Below, one piece after another: positions 34,737 to 42,307 of a stretch of 52,865 nt of DNA. Origin of the DNA: Candidatus Saganbacteria bacterium (GTDB lineage: Bacteria; Margulisbacteria; WOR-1; JAPLLA01). The DNA lies in NCBI GenBank assembly GCA_026387795.1, contig JAPLLA010000036.1, positions 21,405-74,269 of the forward strand, given 5' to 3'. A program made the translations under genes and the position numbers. Each line of letters begins with the position of its first letter. Position 1 is the stretch's first letter. A model generated the notes under the pieces. It did not search any database. It was given only the letters and a program-made list of their open reading frames with translations, and had not been told where the DNA came from.

Positions 34737-35351
34737 ATGAGACATAAACTTTCATTGGTGTTTTTGATTTTGTTTTTGGCAATTCTTCCTGTTTTTGCAG
34801 CCAACAGTACCTTAAAAGTTAAAGTCTATCCTGCCGGTGAGGTCAAAGGTTCGGGTCCCTTACCTTATAACTATCGTGTTATCAATAACTGGCTCCACGT
34901 TGGCGGACATCCTTTTAATCCCGCCAATGAATTTGGCAATACCGATGCGCAAATCAGGAAAATTTTGGCATATTTAAAATCCAAAGGCGTGGTTACGGTT
35001 ATTGATTTATGTGACAGCAAGCAGGTTGAAGGCCGCTACCAAAAACTGCTTAAAGAAGCAGGGCTTAAGAAATATGCAGTGCCTATGACAGCAGATAAAC
35101 TTCCTACCAAAAAAGAATGGGCCAATATTAAGTCTAAGATTCGAACGCCAGTATACATACATTGCAAATGGGGGGCAGACCGTTCTGGTGCTGTGCTTGC
35201 CCGTTATTTGGTAGAAGACAAAGGGTATTTCCCTGAAGAGGCCTATGGAGCTGTGATTTCCGGGGGAAGTTGTGCCGGGGCCTTGGGAGGACTTAAGCAA
35301 GCTTGGGCATACCGTAAATTGAAAAAATTTATTTATGAAGGAGTAAAATAA
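34737..35351 (+). CDS. Exported tyrosine / dual-specificity phosphatase
   Basis: 204 residues with a clear signal peptide (MRHK, long hydrophobic core, PVFAA). The mature domain is a cysteine phosphatase: the P-loop reads HCKWGADRSG (H-C-x5-R-S) and VVTVIDLCDS is the strand that in DSPs precedes the acid loop. The Asp general acid could be in one of the loops near VPMTADKLPT. Such exported phosphatases are known in several bacterial groups, acting on phosphoproteins, polyphosphates or inositol phosphates; the substrate here is unknown. It has its own promoter behind the giant-protein/porin pair. Confidence 0.9.
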   Translation: MRHKLSLVFLILFLAILPVFAANSTLKVKVYPAGEVKGSGPLPYNYRVINNWLHVGGHPFNPANEFGNTDAQIRKILAYLKSKGVVTVIDLCDSKQVEGRYQKLLKEAGLKKYAVPMTADKLPTKKEWANIKSKIRTPVYIHCKWGADRSGAVLARYLVEDKGYFPEEAYGAVISGGSCAGALGGLKQAWAYRKLKKFIYEGVK

Positions 35352-35393
35352 GGGCCAGTCTGTTGTATAATATAAAAAACGGAGGGAAAAGTA

Positions 35394-36383
35394 GTGGCAG
35401 AGCCGACCGTAAAGGTTTTTAATTATAGCGAAACCAGTTCAACGGAAAATGAGATTACATCTTATGAATGCGTCAACTATAAAAGCCTGCCTGGCATCAC
35501 CTGGATCGATATTAAAGATGTGGGGACCCAGGAATCCATAGAAAAAATCTGCGAATGCTACCAGCTCCACCAATTGGTGCGCGAGAGCTTGATTGAGCAC
35601 GATAAACGCCCCAAGATCGAAGACCACGGCGATTATCTTTTTATTGTTATTGATACGTTGGTTTTTTCGGAAGAAAAAGAGGTCCTGGTAATTGAACCGG
35701 TTTACATTGTAATAGGAGCAAATTATGTTATTACAGTTAGGGACAGTGGCATTGCAGACACTATCCTTGACCCGGTTAAAAAAAGGATCAGGGGAGAAGG
35801 GTCCAGGCTTCGAAAATCGGGCGCAGACTACTTGGCTTACCGGATTATTGATGCCTTGGTGGATTATTATTTTAAGCTTCTGGAAAAATATGGCGAAAGC
35901 GTAGAAATGGTTGAATGGGAAATTTTTAACCACGATGAAAAAGATTTTCTGTTACACATACAAAAGCTCAGAAAAGACCTCTTGTTTATGCGCGAATCTA
36001 TTTGGCCGCTTAGGGAAGTGCTCAATTCTTTGCAAAGGGGAGAGTCGCGCTTAATTAATCCGGAGACCAGGGTTTATATGCGCGATGTTTACGACCACAC
36101 TGTGCAGATCATGGAAACCTTGGAAACCAACCGCGACGTGATCTCTTCCATGCTCGAAATTTATTTTTCTACTATCAATAGTAAGCTTAACGAGACGATG
36201 AAGGTTTTGACTATTATTTCCACTATTTTTATCCCTCTTACTTTTATCTCCAGCATTTACGGAATGAATTTTCATTACATGCCTGAACTGAATTGGAAGT
36301 ATGGCTATTTAACGGTGTGGGGATTGATGGTGGGGGTGGTTGTAATCATGCTTAGTTACTTTAAAAGAAAACGCTGGTTTTAG
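35394..36383 (+). CDS. corA: CorA family Mg2+/Co2+ transporter
   Basis: 329 residues. A soluble N-terminal alpha/beta funnel domain and long stalk helix (about 170-265) are followed by two C-terminal membrane helices with the defining YGMNF motif between them, and a basic end (KRKRWF) as in other CorA proteins. It passes Mg2+ down its gradient as a homopentamer. Start is GTG, supported by GGAGGG 8 bases upstream. TATAAT at 35366-35371 fits the -10 of its promoter. Confidence 0.95.
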   Translation: MAEPTVKVFNYSETSSTENEITSYECVNYKSLPGITWIDIKDVGTQESIEKICECYQLHQLVRESLIEHDKRPKIEDHGDYLFIVIDTLVFSEEKEVLVIEPVYIVIGANYVITVRDSGIADTILDPVKKRIRGEGSRLRKSGADYLAYRIIDALVDYYFKLLEKYGESVEMVEWEIFNHDEKDFLLHIQKLRKDLLFMRESIWPLREVLNSLQRGESRLINPETRVYMRDVYDHTVQIMETLETNRDVISSMLEIYFSTINSKLNETMKVLTIISTIFIPLTFISSIYGMNFHYMPELNWKYGYLTVWGLMVGVVVIMLSYFKRKRWF

Positions 36384-36400
36384 CCAGGAGGTGAAACAAT

Positions 36401-36649
36401 ATGACAAAGTTAGATGTGAAAGCTTTTGGTTTGGCGTTTGGGATTATATGGGGTGGGGCCATGTTTCTAATGGGAGTGATTGATATCTTTACTGCTTGGG
36501 GAGATGGGTTTGGGTTAATTATGTCTACAGTTTATTTGGGCTATACCCCGACGCTGGTAGGAAGCATCATTGGCGGGATTTGGGGTTTTTGTGATGCTGG
36601 GATTGGTGGGGTTGTGTTTGCTTGGTTATACAATAAGCTGGCGAAGTAG
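36401..36649 (+). CDS. Small holin-like membrane protein
   Basis: 82 residues with two or three membrane helices. The pattern VKAFGLAFGIIWGGAMFLMG, GYTPTLVGSIIGGIWGF and a C-terminal FAWLYNKLAK matches a widespread chromosomal family that databases often label 'bacteriophage holin', although there is no phage gene nearby. It begins 17 bases after corA with an AGGAGG RBS and is probably cotranscribed. A lytic function is not supported by context; an accessory membrane role is as likely. Confidence 0.75.
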   Translation: MTKLDVKAFGLAFGIIWGGAMFLMGVIDIFTAWGDGFGLIMSTVYLGYTPTLVGSIIGGIWGFCDAGIGGVVFAWLYNKLAK

Positions 36650-36657
36650 AGCTTATT

Positions 36658-37293
36658 TTACAGATTTTTGAAAGGGATCCGCACTTCCTGTGGCCCTGCA
36701 GAGTAGGGTGCAACTTCATAGGGGTCATAGAAGAGAATTATTTCCGTATCTGTGACTGCAAACTTTGATAAATCGTGTGTCCCTTCTTCTATCCACTGGT
36801 CATCTGCAATCTGCCTGGTTTTTAAATCTTTTACGATTAGAGGATAAAGCCTTAAAGGGTAGGTGGGATCATCATTAAAAAAACTATTTAAGTTAAGCTG
36901 TTCTCCGGTTTTCATGTTGAAAGTTTTGGTAAGAGTACGGGTCATTGGATGTGCGCCGCCTGTGAAGCTAAAAACCGTAAATACAAAGCTTTTAATATCT
37001 CCTCTTAGGTATTCCACGTAATCAATTTCCAGGTCATATTTCCAGTCCGGATTTGGGGAGACTTCCGGTATAGAGGCTTTAAAATCAGTAATTTCTTTTT
37101 GGGCCATTTGTGAAAAAATTGCATCAATACTTGGAATTTGGGTGATTGGGTATTTAATGGAAATAGAAATGTTTTTGTTGGTTTCTTTGATCTGCCTTAC
37201 TTTTGCTTCCCCGGGGATAAAAATCCAGCATACGGCTGCGAAGAGGAGGGAGAAAACGATTATTCCAACCAGGAGCAGGAGCTTATTTTTCAT
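36658..37293 (-). CDS. DUF3298-domain exported protein (PdaC/RsiV-like C-terminus)
   Basis: 211 residues with an N-terminal membrane helix or uncleaved signal (about 5-23). The middle (about 30-110) resembles DUF4163 (ISISIKYPITQIPSIDAI), and the C-terminal part (about 115-208) the DUF3298 domain, with FTGGAHPMTRTLTKTFNMKTG and the ending FYDPYEVAPYSAGPQEVRIPF. These domains occur on peptidoglycan deacetylase PdaC and on the anti-sigma RsiV, where they bind wall components such as lysozyme-related ligands. No catalytic domain is attached here. It converges on the holin-like gene. Confidence 0.85.
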   Translation of the reverse strand: MKNKLLLLVGIIVFSLLFAAVCWIFIPGEAKVRQIKETNKNISISIKYPITQIPSIDAIFSQMAQKEITDFKASIPEVSPNPDWKYDLEIDYVEYLRGDIKSFVFTVFSFTGGAHPMTRTLTKTFNMKTGEQLNLNSFFNDDPTYPLRLYPLIVKDLKTRQIADDQWIEEGTHDLSKFAVTDTEIILFYDPYEVAPYSAGPQEVRIPFKNL

Positions 37294-37340
37294 GCCAATA
37301 GTTTAGCATATTTAAAATTATAAGGCGATTTGGTGGTAAT

Positions 37341-37453
37341 GCATTTCTGCTGTCGCTAATTTCGTCACCTCGCCGAAAAATCCGACAGTTTTTATCTTTA
37401 TTCCCTCGAGAAGGTGACTAAAAAAGCAGGAAAGAGGATTGCTCATGTAGCAT
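37341..37453 (+). repeat. Dispersed intergenic repeat, copy C
   Basis: Begins GCATTTCTGCTGTCGCTAA like copy B, holds the core CCGAAAAATCCGACA, then CCCTCGAGAAG and ATTGCTCATGTAGCATGC at the right end. An inverted pair GTCACC (37364-37369) / GGTGAC (37413-37418) lets this copy fold on itself. It abuts the start of the RhuM-Fic gene. Confidence 0.75.
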
Positions 37454-37455
37454 GC

Positions 37456-38421
37456 ATGAAGAAGAAGCCTAATAATAAGGTGGTTGTTTATCAGGGGCCT
37501 TCTGGAGCACTTGAGCTTAAGGCAGACAATGAGCATGCGACTATTTGGGCAACGCAAGCACAACTCGTAAAACTTTATAATGTTGATCAATCGGTTGTTT
37601 CAAGACATATATATAATATTTTTAAAGATGGTGAGGTAAACAAAAAAAGCAATATGCAAAAAATGCATATTGCAAATTCAGATAAACCAGTTTTTTCTTA
37701 CTCTTTGGATATTATATTGGCAGTTGGTTATCGCACTAATTCTGCACGTGCTATAGCCTTTCGCCAGTGGGCAACAAGAGTCCTTCGTGACCATATTCTA
37801 AATGGGTACACCATCAATCGTAAGCGCATTGCTAGAAACTACAATTCGTTTATGAATGCAGTAGAAAGCGTCCGCGCGCTTCTTCCTCCGGCCTCCCAAG
37901 TAGACACGTCAAGCATTTTAGATCTTATCAGCGTCTTTGCTGATACCTGGGTTTCACTTGGTGCTTACGATCGGGGGAGTTTTAGCAGGGGGAAAATAAC
38001 CAAGAAGAAGGTGGTGCTTGCTGCGAGTGAGCTTGTGTCAGGTATCGCGGAGTTAAAAGCAGCGTTGCAAAAGAATGGCGAAGCAAGCGATCTTTTTGCC
38101 TTGGAACGGAAGGGTGGTTCTTTGGAGGGAATTGTTGGCAGTGTTATGCAGACTTTTGACGGAAAAGATTTATATCCCAGTATAGAAGAGAAAGCAGCAC
38201 ATTTACTTTATTTTGTGGTCAAGAACCATCCTTTTGCAGATGGGAATAAAAGAAGCGGTGCATTTGCTTTTGTTTGGTTTTTGCGGCGCACAGGATTACT
38301 GGACATTGAAAAGATGACTCCTTCTGCGCTAACAGCTTTAACCCTTCTTATTGCTGAAAGTAATCCTAAAGATAAAGAGAAGATGACAGGACTAATAAAG
38401 ATGCTTTTAAGTTCCGTGTAA
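37456..38421 (+). CDS. RhuM-Fic fusion protein (RhuM family, Fic/DOC domain)
   Basis: 321 residues from the ATG at 37456; the GTG in the track (37414) lies within repeat copy C. The N-terminal half (about 8-120) is the RhuM domain: NKVVVYQG, TIWATQAQLVKLYNVDQSVV, SRHIYNIFKDGE, and YSLDIILAVGYRTNS. The C-terminal half is a Fic/DOC domain with an intact active site HPFADGNKRSG, which transfers AMP or phosphate to a target protein. No separate antitoxin motif (S/TxxxE/DG/N) is evident next to it. Such fusions are accessory genes often carried in mobile or defence regions. Confidence 0.9.
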   Translation: MKKKPNNKVVVYQGPSGALELKADNEHATIWATQAQLVKLYNVDQSVVSRHIYNIFKDGEVNKKSNMQKMHIANSDKPVFSYSLDIILAVGYRTNSARAIAFRQWATRVLRDHILNGYTINRKRIARNYNSFMNAVESVRALLPPASQVDTSSILDLISVFADTWVSLGAYDRGSFSRGKITKKKVVLAASELVSGIAELKAALQKNGEASDLFALERKGGSLEGIVGSVMQTFDGKDLYPSIEEKAAHLLYFVVKNHPFADGNKRSGAFAFVWFLRRTGLLDIEKMTPSALTALTLLIAESNPKDKEKMTGLIKMLLSSV

Positions 38422-38470
38422 TTCCTTAAAATGGTAAGCAGCCTTTTATAGCCTTAATAATCCATGATAA

Positions 38471-38479
38471 TGTTATAAT
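38471..38479 (+). promoter_or_regulatory. Extended -10 promoter of the RecB-like nuclease gene, likely leaderless
   Basis: TGTTATAAT, identical to the element before the AsmA-like gene, with the ATG (38489) again 9 bases downstream and no RBS between. Confidence 0.5.
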
Positions 38480-38488
38480 ATCTCTCAA

Positions 38489-39244
38489 ATGTCCGAATAC
38501 TATAACCCAAAACGTACCCGCAACCTTTACGACCCCAAGGATGCCATGCCTTTTAAACTTAGCCGCTCAAAGATCGATTTGTTTCTGGAATGTCCAAGAT
38601 GTTTTTACCTGGACCGCAGGCTTGGAGTAGGCCGTCCTCCTGGTTTTCCTTTTAGCTTAAATAGTGCAGTGGATGCATTGCTCAAAAAAGAGTTTGATTC
38701 ATACCGCAAGAAGGGGGAGAAGCATCCTTTAATAGGAAAATACGGTGTTGATGCACGGCCAATCCCGCATAAAGATCTTGATAAATGGCGCAACAACTTT
38801 ACCGGCATCCAATATCTGCATAAACCAACCAATCTTTTAGTTTTTGGTGCGATTGATGATTTGTGGGAGAACTCTAAGGGTGAGTTTATTGTAGTAGACT
38901 ATAAAGCTACTGCGAAAAGCGAGGATATTACAGAACTTAATGCAACCTGGCATAAAGGCTATAAGCTTCAAATGGAAGTTTACCAGTGGCTGTTAAGGCA
39001 AAACGGATATAAGGTTTCGGATACCGGGTATTTTGTTTATTGTAATGGCAAAGCAGACCGCGAGGCTTTTGGTGCAAAACTGGAATTTGATATTACCTTG
39101 ATACCATATACCGGTTCTGACGGGTGGATAGAAGAAACTCTCCAGGAAATTTTTGTTTGTTTGCAAAAAGATGCGATTCCGAATGCTTCTCCAGAGTGCG
39201 ATTATTGTGCTTACAGAGAGGCAGCGGTAAAGTTGCTGTCGTAA
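38489..39244 (+). CDS. RecB-like PD-(D/E)XK nuclease with four-cysteine cluster
   Basis: 251 residues. The PF12705-like core is visible: SRSKIDLFLECPRCFYL near the N-terminus, VFGAIDDLWEN (Asp) and FIVVDYKATAK (D-x-K) in the middle, and a helix with HKGYKLQMEVYQWLL (QxxxY) after it. Cysteines pair at CPRC (about 35-38) and CDYC (about 239-242), a layout like the iron-sulfur cluster of Cas4/AddB-type nucleases. There is no cas gene nearby, so this is a stand-alone nuclease of DNA repair or unknown role. Confidence 0.88.
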   Translation: MSEYYNPKRTRNLYDPKDAMPFKLSRSKIDLFLECPRCFYLDRRLGVGRPPGFPFSLNSAVDALLKKEFDSYRKKGEKHPLIGKYGVDARPIPHKDLDKWRNNFTGIQYLHKPTNLLVFGAIDDLWENSKGEFIVVDYKATAKSEDITELNATWHKGYKLQMEVYQWLLRQNGYKVSDTGYFVYCNGKADREAFGAKLEFDITLIPYTGSDGWIEETLQEIFVCLQKDAIPNASPECDYCAYREAAVKLLS

Positions 39245-39253
39245 TTAACCTCT

Positions 39254-40315
39254 TTAGCGGTGCATAGAAATACGTGATAAAAGGGTAAGGTCTGTGGGAG
39301 AGGGAGTGGTTTTGTCTTCCCAGCTTGCTCCGCCATTTGTGGAATGAATAATATGGCCAAACAATGTATGCGTTTCATATCCCGCCATCCAGATTTCGGT
39401 ATTTGATACAGCACTGATCCCGCCAATGTCTATGCTATTTGGCGCGGTTGCCGTTTCCCAGGTTGTTCCTCCTGTAGTTGTATAATGAATTCCGCCAGAG
39501 TTTCCTCCAACCCAAACTCGATCAGAGCTCAAGGCCAGCACAGCCAAAGGTTCATAGCTGAGGTTAACTTTGCTTTCCCAGGTTGTCCCGCCATCTCTTG
39601 AAACATAAATATAACCATAGGTGCTGGAAACTGTGGTGGGTGACCCTGCTGCCCAAATTGTGTTTGAATCAGGGGCCCAGGAAGCTTCGTTAACAAAACA
39701 ATTTGCTGGTTTGACGCTTGGTTCAGACCAATGCTGACCGCCATCCGCAGTATAAATCATTAATGGTAAATCGAAGTTGCCCAAATAACCGCCAACCACA
39801 GCGCTTGTCCCGTCTTTGGCTGCAATGGAAACAAGCGAAGCTTCGGTACTTGGGTAAGAACGCACTTCCCAACTGGATCCGCCGTCCACAGTCCTTAAAA
39901 TTAACCCTTGATAACCGCAAGCCCAGACCACATTTTGATCAACAACCGTTAGTCTGATCAAAGGCTGACTGCTAATACTTGCAGGGAGGGTTTGGGTTTG
40001 CCAAGTTGTTCCGCCATTTGTAGTTTTAAAGATAAAGGGTGAATTTGAGTGATTGCCGCAGATCCATGCAATCTGGGAATTAAAAGCGCAAACATCGCTA
40101 ATGAGATAATTGCTTAGCTGTGTGGAGTCTCCTTGTCTGGTCCAGGTTTGTCCGTTGTCTGTGGTCCGAATAATGTAGCCGTAACCTCCAACCAGCTCTT
40201 CTCCAATTGCCCAGCCGCTGGCATAATTACTGGATGGAGTGCTTGTAGAGCCGCAGCCGTTAAATATAAATAAGCAGGTAAGGAGCAAAGCAATAGTAAT
40301 AAAAATTGAACGCAT
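39254..40315 (-). CDS. Ycf48-like / BNR-repeat beta-propeller lipoprotein
   Basis: 353 residues. Signal peptide with lipobox FNGC (Cys about 21) followed by a Ser/Thr-rich linker, so it is lipid anchored. The rest consists of about six or seven repeats of the type 'GxIxxTTDGGxTW' (TTDNGQTWTR, TTNGGTTWQT, TVDGGSSWEV, TADGGQHWSE, SRDGGTTWES, TTGGTTWET, STNGGASWED), which form a beta propeller. Ycf48 assists photosystem II, but in non-phototrophs the same repeat serves binding or unknown envelope functions. A TGCTATACT extended -10 (40336-40344, minus strand) and AAAAGGGG RBS precede it. Confidence 0.85.
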   Translation of the reverse strand: MRSIFITIALLLTCLFIFNGCGSTSTPSSNYASGWAIGEELVGGYGYIIRTTDNGQTWTRQGDSTQLSNYLISDVCAFNSQIAWICGNHSNSPFIFKTTNGGTTWQTQTLPASISSQPLIRLTVVDQNVVWACGYQGLILRTVDGGSSWEVRSYPSTEASLVSIAAKDGTSAVVGGYLGNFDLPLMIYTADGGQHWSEPSVKPANCFVNEASWAPDSNTIWAAGSPTTVSSTYGYIYVSRDGGTTWESKVNLSYEPLAVLALSSDRVWVGGNSGGIHYTTTGGTTWETATAPNSIDIGGISAVSNTEIWMAGYETHTLFGHIIHSTNGGASWEDKTTPSPTDLTLLSRISMHR

Positions 40316-40355
40316 TTAAGAAATCCCCTTTTAAAAGTATAGCATACAACTACCG

Positions 40356-40390
40356 AAAATTTAGCTACCCTGCCTAAAAGCCCGACGATC
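40356..40390 (+). repeat. Short degenerate repeat, copy D
   Basis: AAAATTTAGCTACCCTGCCT followed by AAAAGCCCGACGATC resembles the left half of copies A-C and E, with more changes. It lies between two minus-strand genes. Confidence 0.45.
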
Positions 40391-42198
40391 TAACTTCCCA
40401 CAGGCCGTAACTTATCCAACACATCCAGCTCCGCAATTAATACTTCCAGCTCTTTATATCCAATATCCAGGGCTGCTTGGTGCTGGTGTGCTTTAATCTG
40501 CATCTGCTGGATTTGGTTCCCTTTTCCAATGCCTGCAGCTTCCGCGATTTTTTGATTGACTGCTTCAAGCGCTTCTTCTTCATCGTCAATATGTTTTTCA
40601 ATCTTTGCGATTTTGTTGTGCAAAGCTTTGTGCCGCTTATTATAATCTGCCTCCAAAGCTGCTCTTTCCCGCTGTGCGGCAGCTGCTGCTTTGTCTTTTT
40701 TGGGTTTCTTTGCGTCAGGTTCCCAGCCAACCCGGTCCAAAAAGTCTTGATAAGTACCTTCAAAAACAAAAACCCGGTCCTCATTAAAAACAATCAGCTT
40801 ATTGGCCAGATGGTGTAGAAACATCTCGCTGTGTGTAACAATAATTACTGCTCCAGGGAACTCGTCCAGTGCTGCGATCATGGAATCGCACGATTCAATG
40901 TCCAAATGATTGGTAGGTTCGTCGAGTAGGAGCAGGTTAGTAGGGGAGAGGAGTATCTTTCCCAAAGAAACCCGGCTTTTTTCTCCTCCTGAAAGGATGG
41001 AAATCTTTTTTAATGCCAAATCCCCGCTAAACATCATTGCACCGCAGGTTTTGCGGATATCAGGGTAACTCAGGTCAGGTCGCAATAGAGAAAATTCTTT
41101 TTCTATTGTTACATCAGGATGCAGCCGCTCAATATTGGTCTGGCCAAAATATCCGATCTTACAATTTGGGTGGCTTGAGATTTCTCCTCCATTTGGCTTA
41201 AGCTCGTTGGCCAGCAAGCGCAGCAGTGTTGATTTTCCTTTCCCGTTTTTACCAACTACGCAAATCCGGTCGTTTTTACTGATGTCGATCGAAAGATCCT
41301 TAATCAAGGTCCTTTCCGGAGTATAGCCAAAAGTTAAATCTTTAATGTGCATTAACCACTGTGCCTCAAATTCCGCAGCATTAAAATTAAAACCGAGCTC
41401 AGTAACTTTGTGTAGTTCTTCTTTTGTCCCCATTTTTTCCAGTGCTTTGATCCTGGATTGGACCAGGCTTGCGCGTGCAGCCAAAGCGCGGAACCGGTTA
41501 ATAAACTCCATGGCATCGTCTCTTTTTCTCTGTTCTTTTTTCCTGGTTTTTTCGTAAACCTCTTCTTCTACTGCAATCTGCTCAAAAATTTTAATGGTGT
41601 CTCCCTCGATCTTTTTTACTTTTTGGCGGTGGATTGCCATAGTATGTGTAGTTACGCTGTTCATAAAATCACGGTCATGCGTAATAAGCATTAGCTCATT
41701 GCTCCAGCGCTGCAGGAAGCGTTCAAACCAGCGGATTGAAACAATATCCAGATAGTTGGTTGGCTCATCCAGGAGCAGTAGATGCGGTTCTCCAAGCAGT
41801 ACTTTTGCAAGATTAAGCCGGACCTGAAACCCTCCGGAAAATTCTTCCGGGGATTTATAGAATTCATCTTCAGAGAATCCCAAACCAGTTAAGATTTTTT
41901 CAGCTTTCCAGATTTGGTCTTTTTCTTCTGGTTTTAGTCCCAAGCAAGCTTCCTCAATGACATAGGGTTCTGTGAATTTCAGGTGTTGTTTAAGGTATCC
42001 AACAGTGTAGTTTTTGGGAATCGAGATCTTGCCATCGTCCGGTTTTATTTCTCCTGTAATAAGCTTAAAAAGAGTGGTTTTGCCAGAGCCGTTGCGGCCA
42101 ACGAGCCCGATCCGCTCTCCGCTATTAACATTAAAACTTATATCATCGAGCAGCTCTTGTCCGCCAAACGATAAGGATAAATTGTTGATTTGTAACAT
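40390..42198 (-). CDS. ABC-F family ATP-binding protein
   Basis: 602 residues with two ABC ATPase domains and no membrane part. Domain 1: Walker A GRNGSGKTT (about 35-43), signature SGGFQVRLNLAKVLL. Domain 2: Walker A GKNGKGKST, signature LSGGEKSRVSLGKILL, Walker B LLLLDEPTNHLD. Between them lies the linker arm with KTRKKEQRKRD, and the C-terminus is a charged coiled coil (about 500-595). This is the Uup/EttA-like class that acts on ribosomes during translation or gives antibiotic protection; the coiled coil favours a Uup or YdiF-like member. A TAGAAT box (42207-42212, minus strand) lies only 8 bases before the ATG. Confidence 0.95.
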   Translation of the reverse strand: MLQINNLSLSFGGQELLDDISFNVNSGERIGLVGRNGSGKTTLFKLITGEIKPDDGKISIPKNYTVGYLKQHLKFTEPYVIEEACLGLKPEEKDQIWKAEKILTGLGFSEDEFYKSPEEFSGGFQVRLNLAKVLLGEPHLLLLDEPTNYLDIVSIRWFERFLQRWSNELMLITHDRDFMNSVTTHTMAIHRQKVKKIEGDTIKIFEQIAVEEEVYEKTRKKEQRKRDDAMEFINRFRALAARASLVQSRIKALEKMGTKEELHKVTELGFNFNAAEFEAQWLMHIKDLTFGYTPERTLIKDLSIDISKNDRICVVGKNGKGKSTLLRLLANELKPNGGEISSHPNCKIGYFGQTNIERLHPDVTIEKEFSLLRPDLSYPDIRKTCGAMMFSGDLALKKISILSGGEKSRVSLGKILLSPTNLLLLDEPTNHLDIESCDSMIAALDEFPGAVIIVTHSEMFLHHLANKLIVFNEDRVFVFEGTYQDFLDRVGWEPDAKKPKKDKAAAAAQRERAALEADYNKRHKALHNKIAKIEKHIDDEEEALEAVNQKIAEAAGIGKGNQIQQMQIKAHQHQAALDIGYKELEVLIAELDVLDKLRPVGS

Positions 42199-42237
42199 AG
42201 TTGATTATTCTACATGATATGGAAAGATTAGGCCACT

Positions 42238-42275
42238 GTCTGAAACTTCGCCACAGTGTCTAAAAATCCGGCATC
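42238..42275 (+). repeat. Dispersed repeat, copy E (left half only)
   Basis: GTCTGAAACTTCGCCAC, then TCTAAAAATCCGGCATC. Thirty of 38 bases match the first 38 of copy A by eye. The right half seen in A-C is absent. Confidence 0.65.
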
Positions 42276-42307
42276 CGGAAAACGCCTAAAGATTAAGTTA
42301 TATTTTT

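Noticed and set aside
34715-34747. 10-codon ORF before the phosphatase gene as a leader peptide
   Set aside because: The GAGGAG before it is only about one base from its ATG, too close for a normal ribosome site, and nothing else supports it.
36401-36649. Phage remnant, based on the holin-like gene
   Set aside because: No endolysin, structural or integrase gene is near, and the same family is widespread outside prophages.
7129-37453. Dispersed repeats as integron attC sites
   Set aside because: The expected RYYYAAC and GTTRRRY ends and the strong imperfect palindrome are absent, there is no integron integrase in the window, and the copies are far apart.
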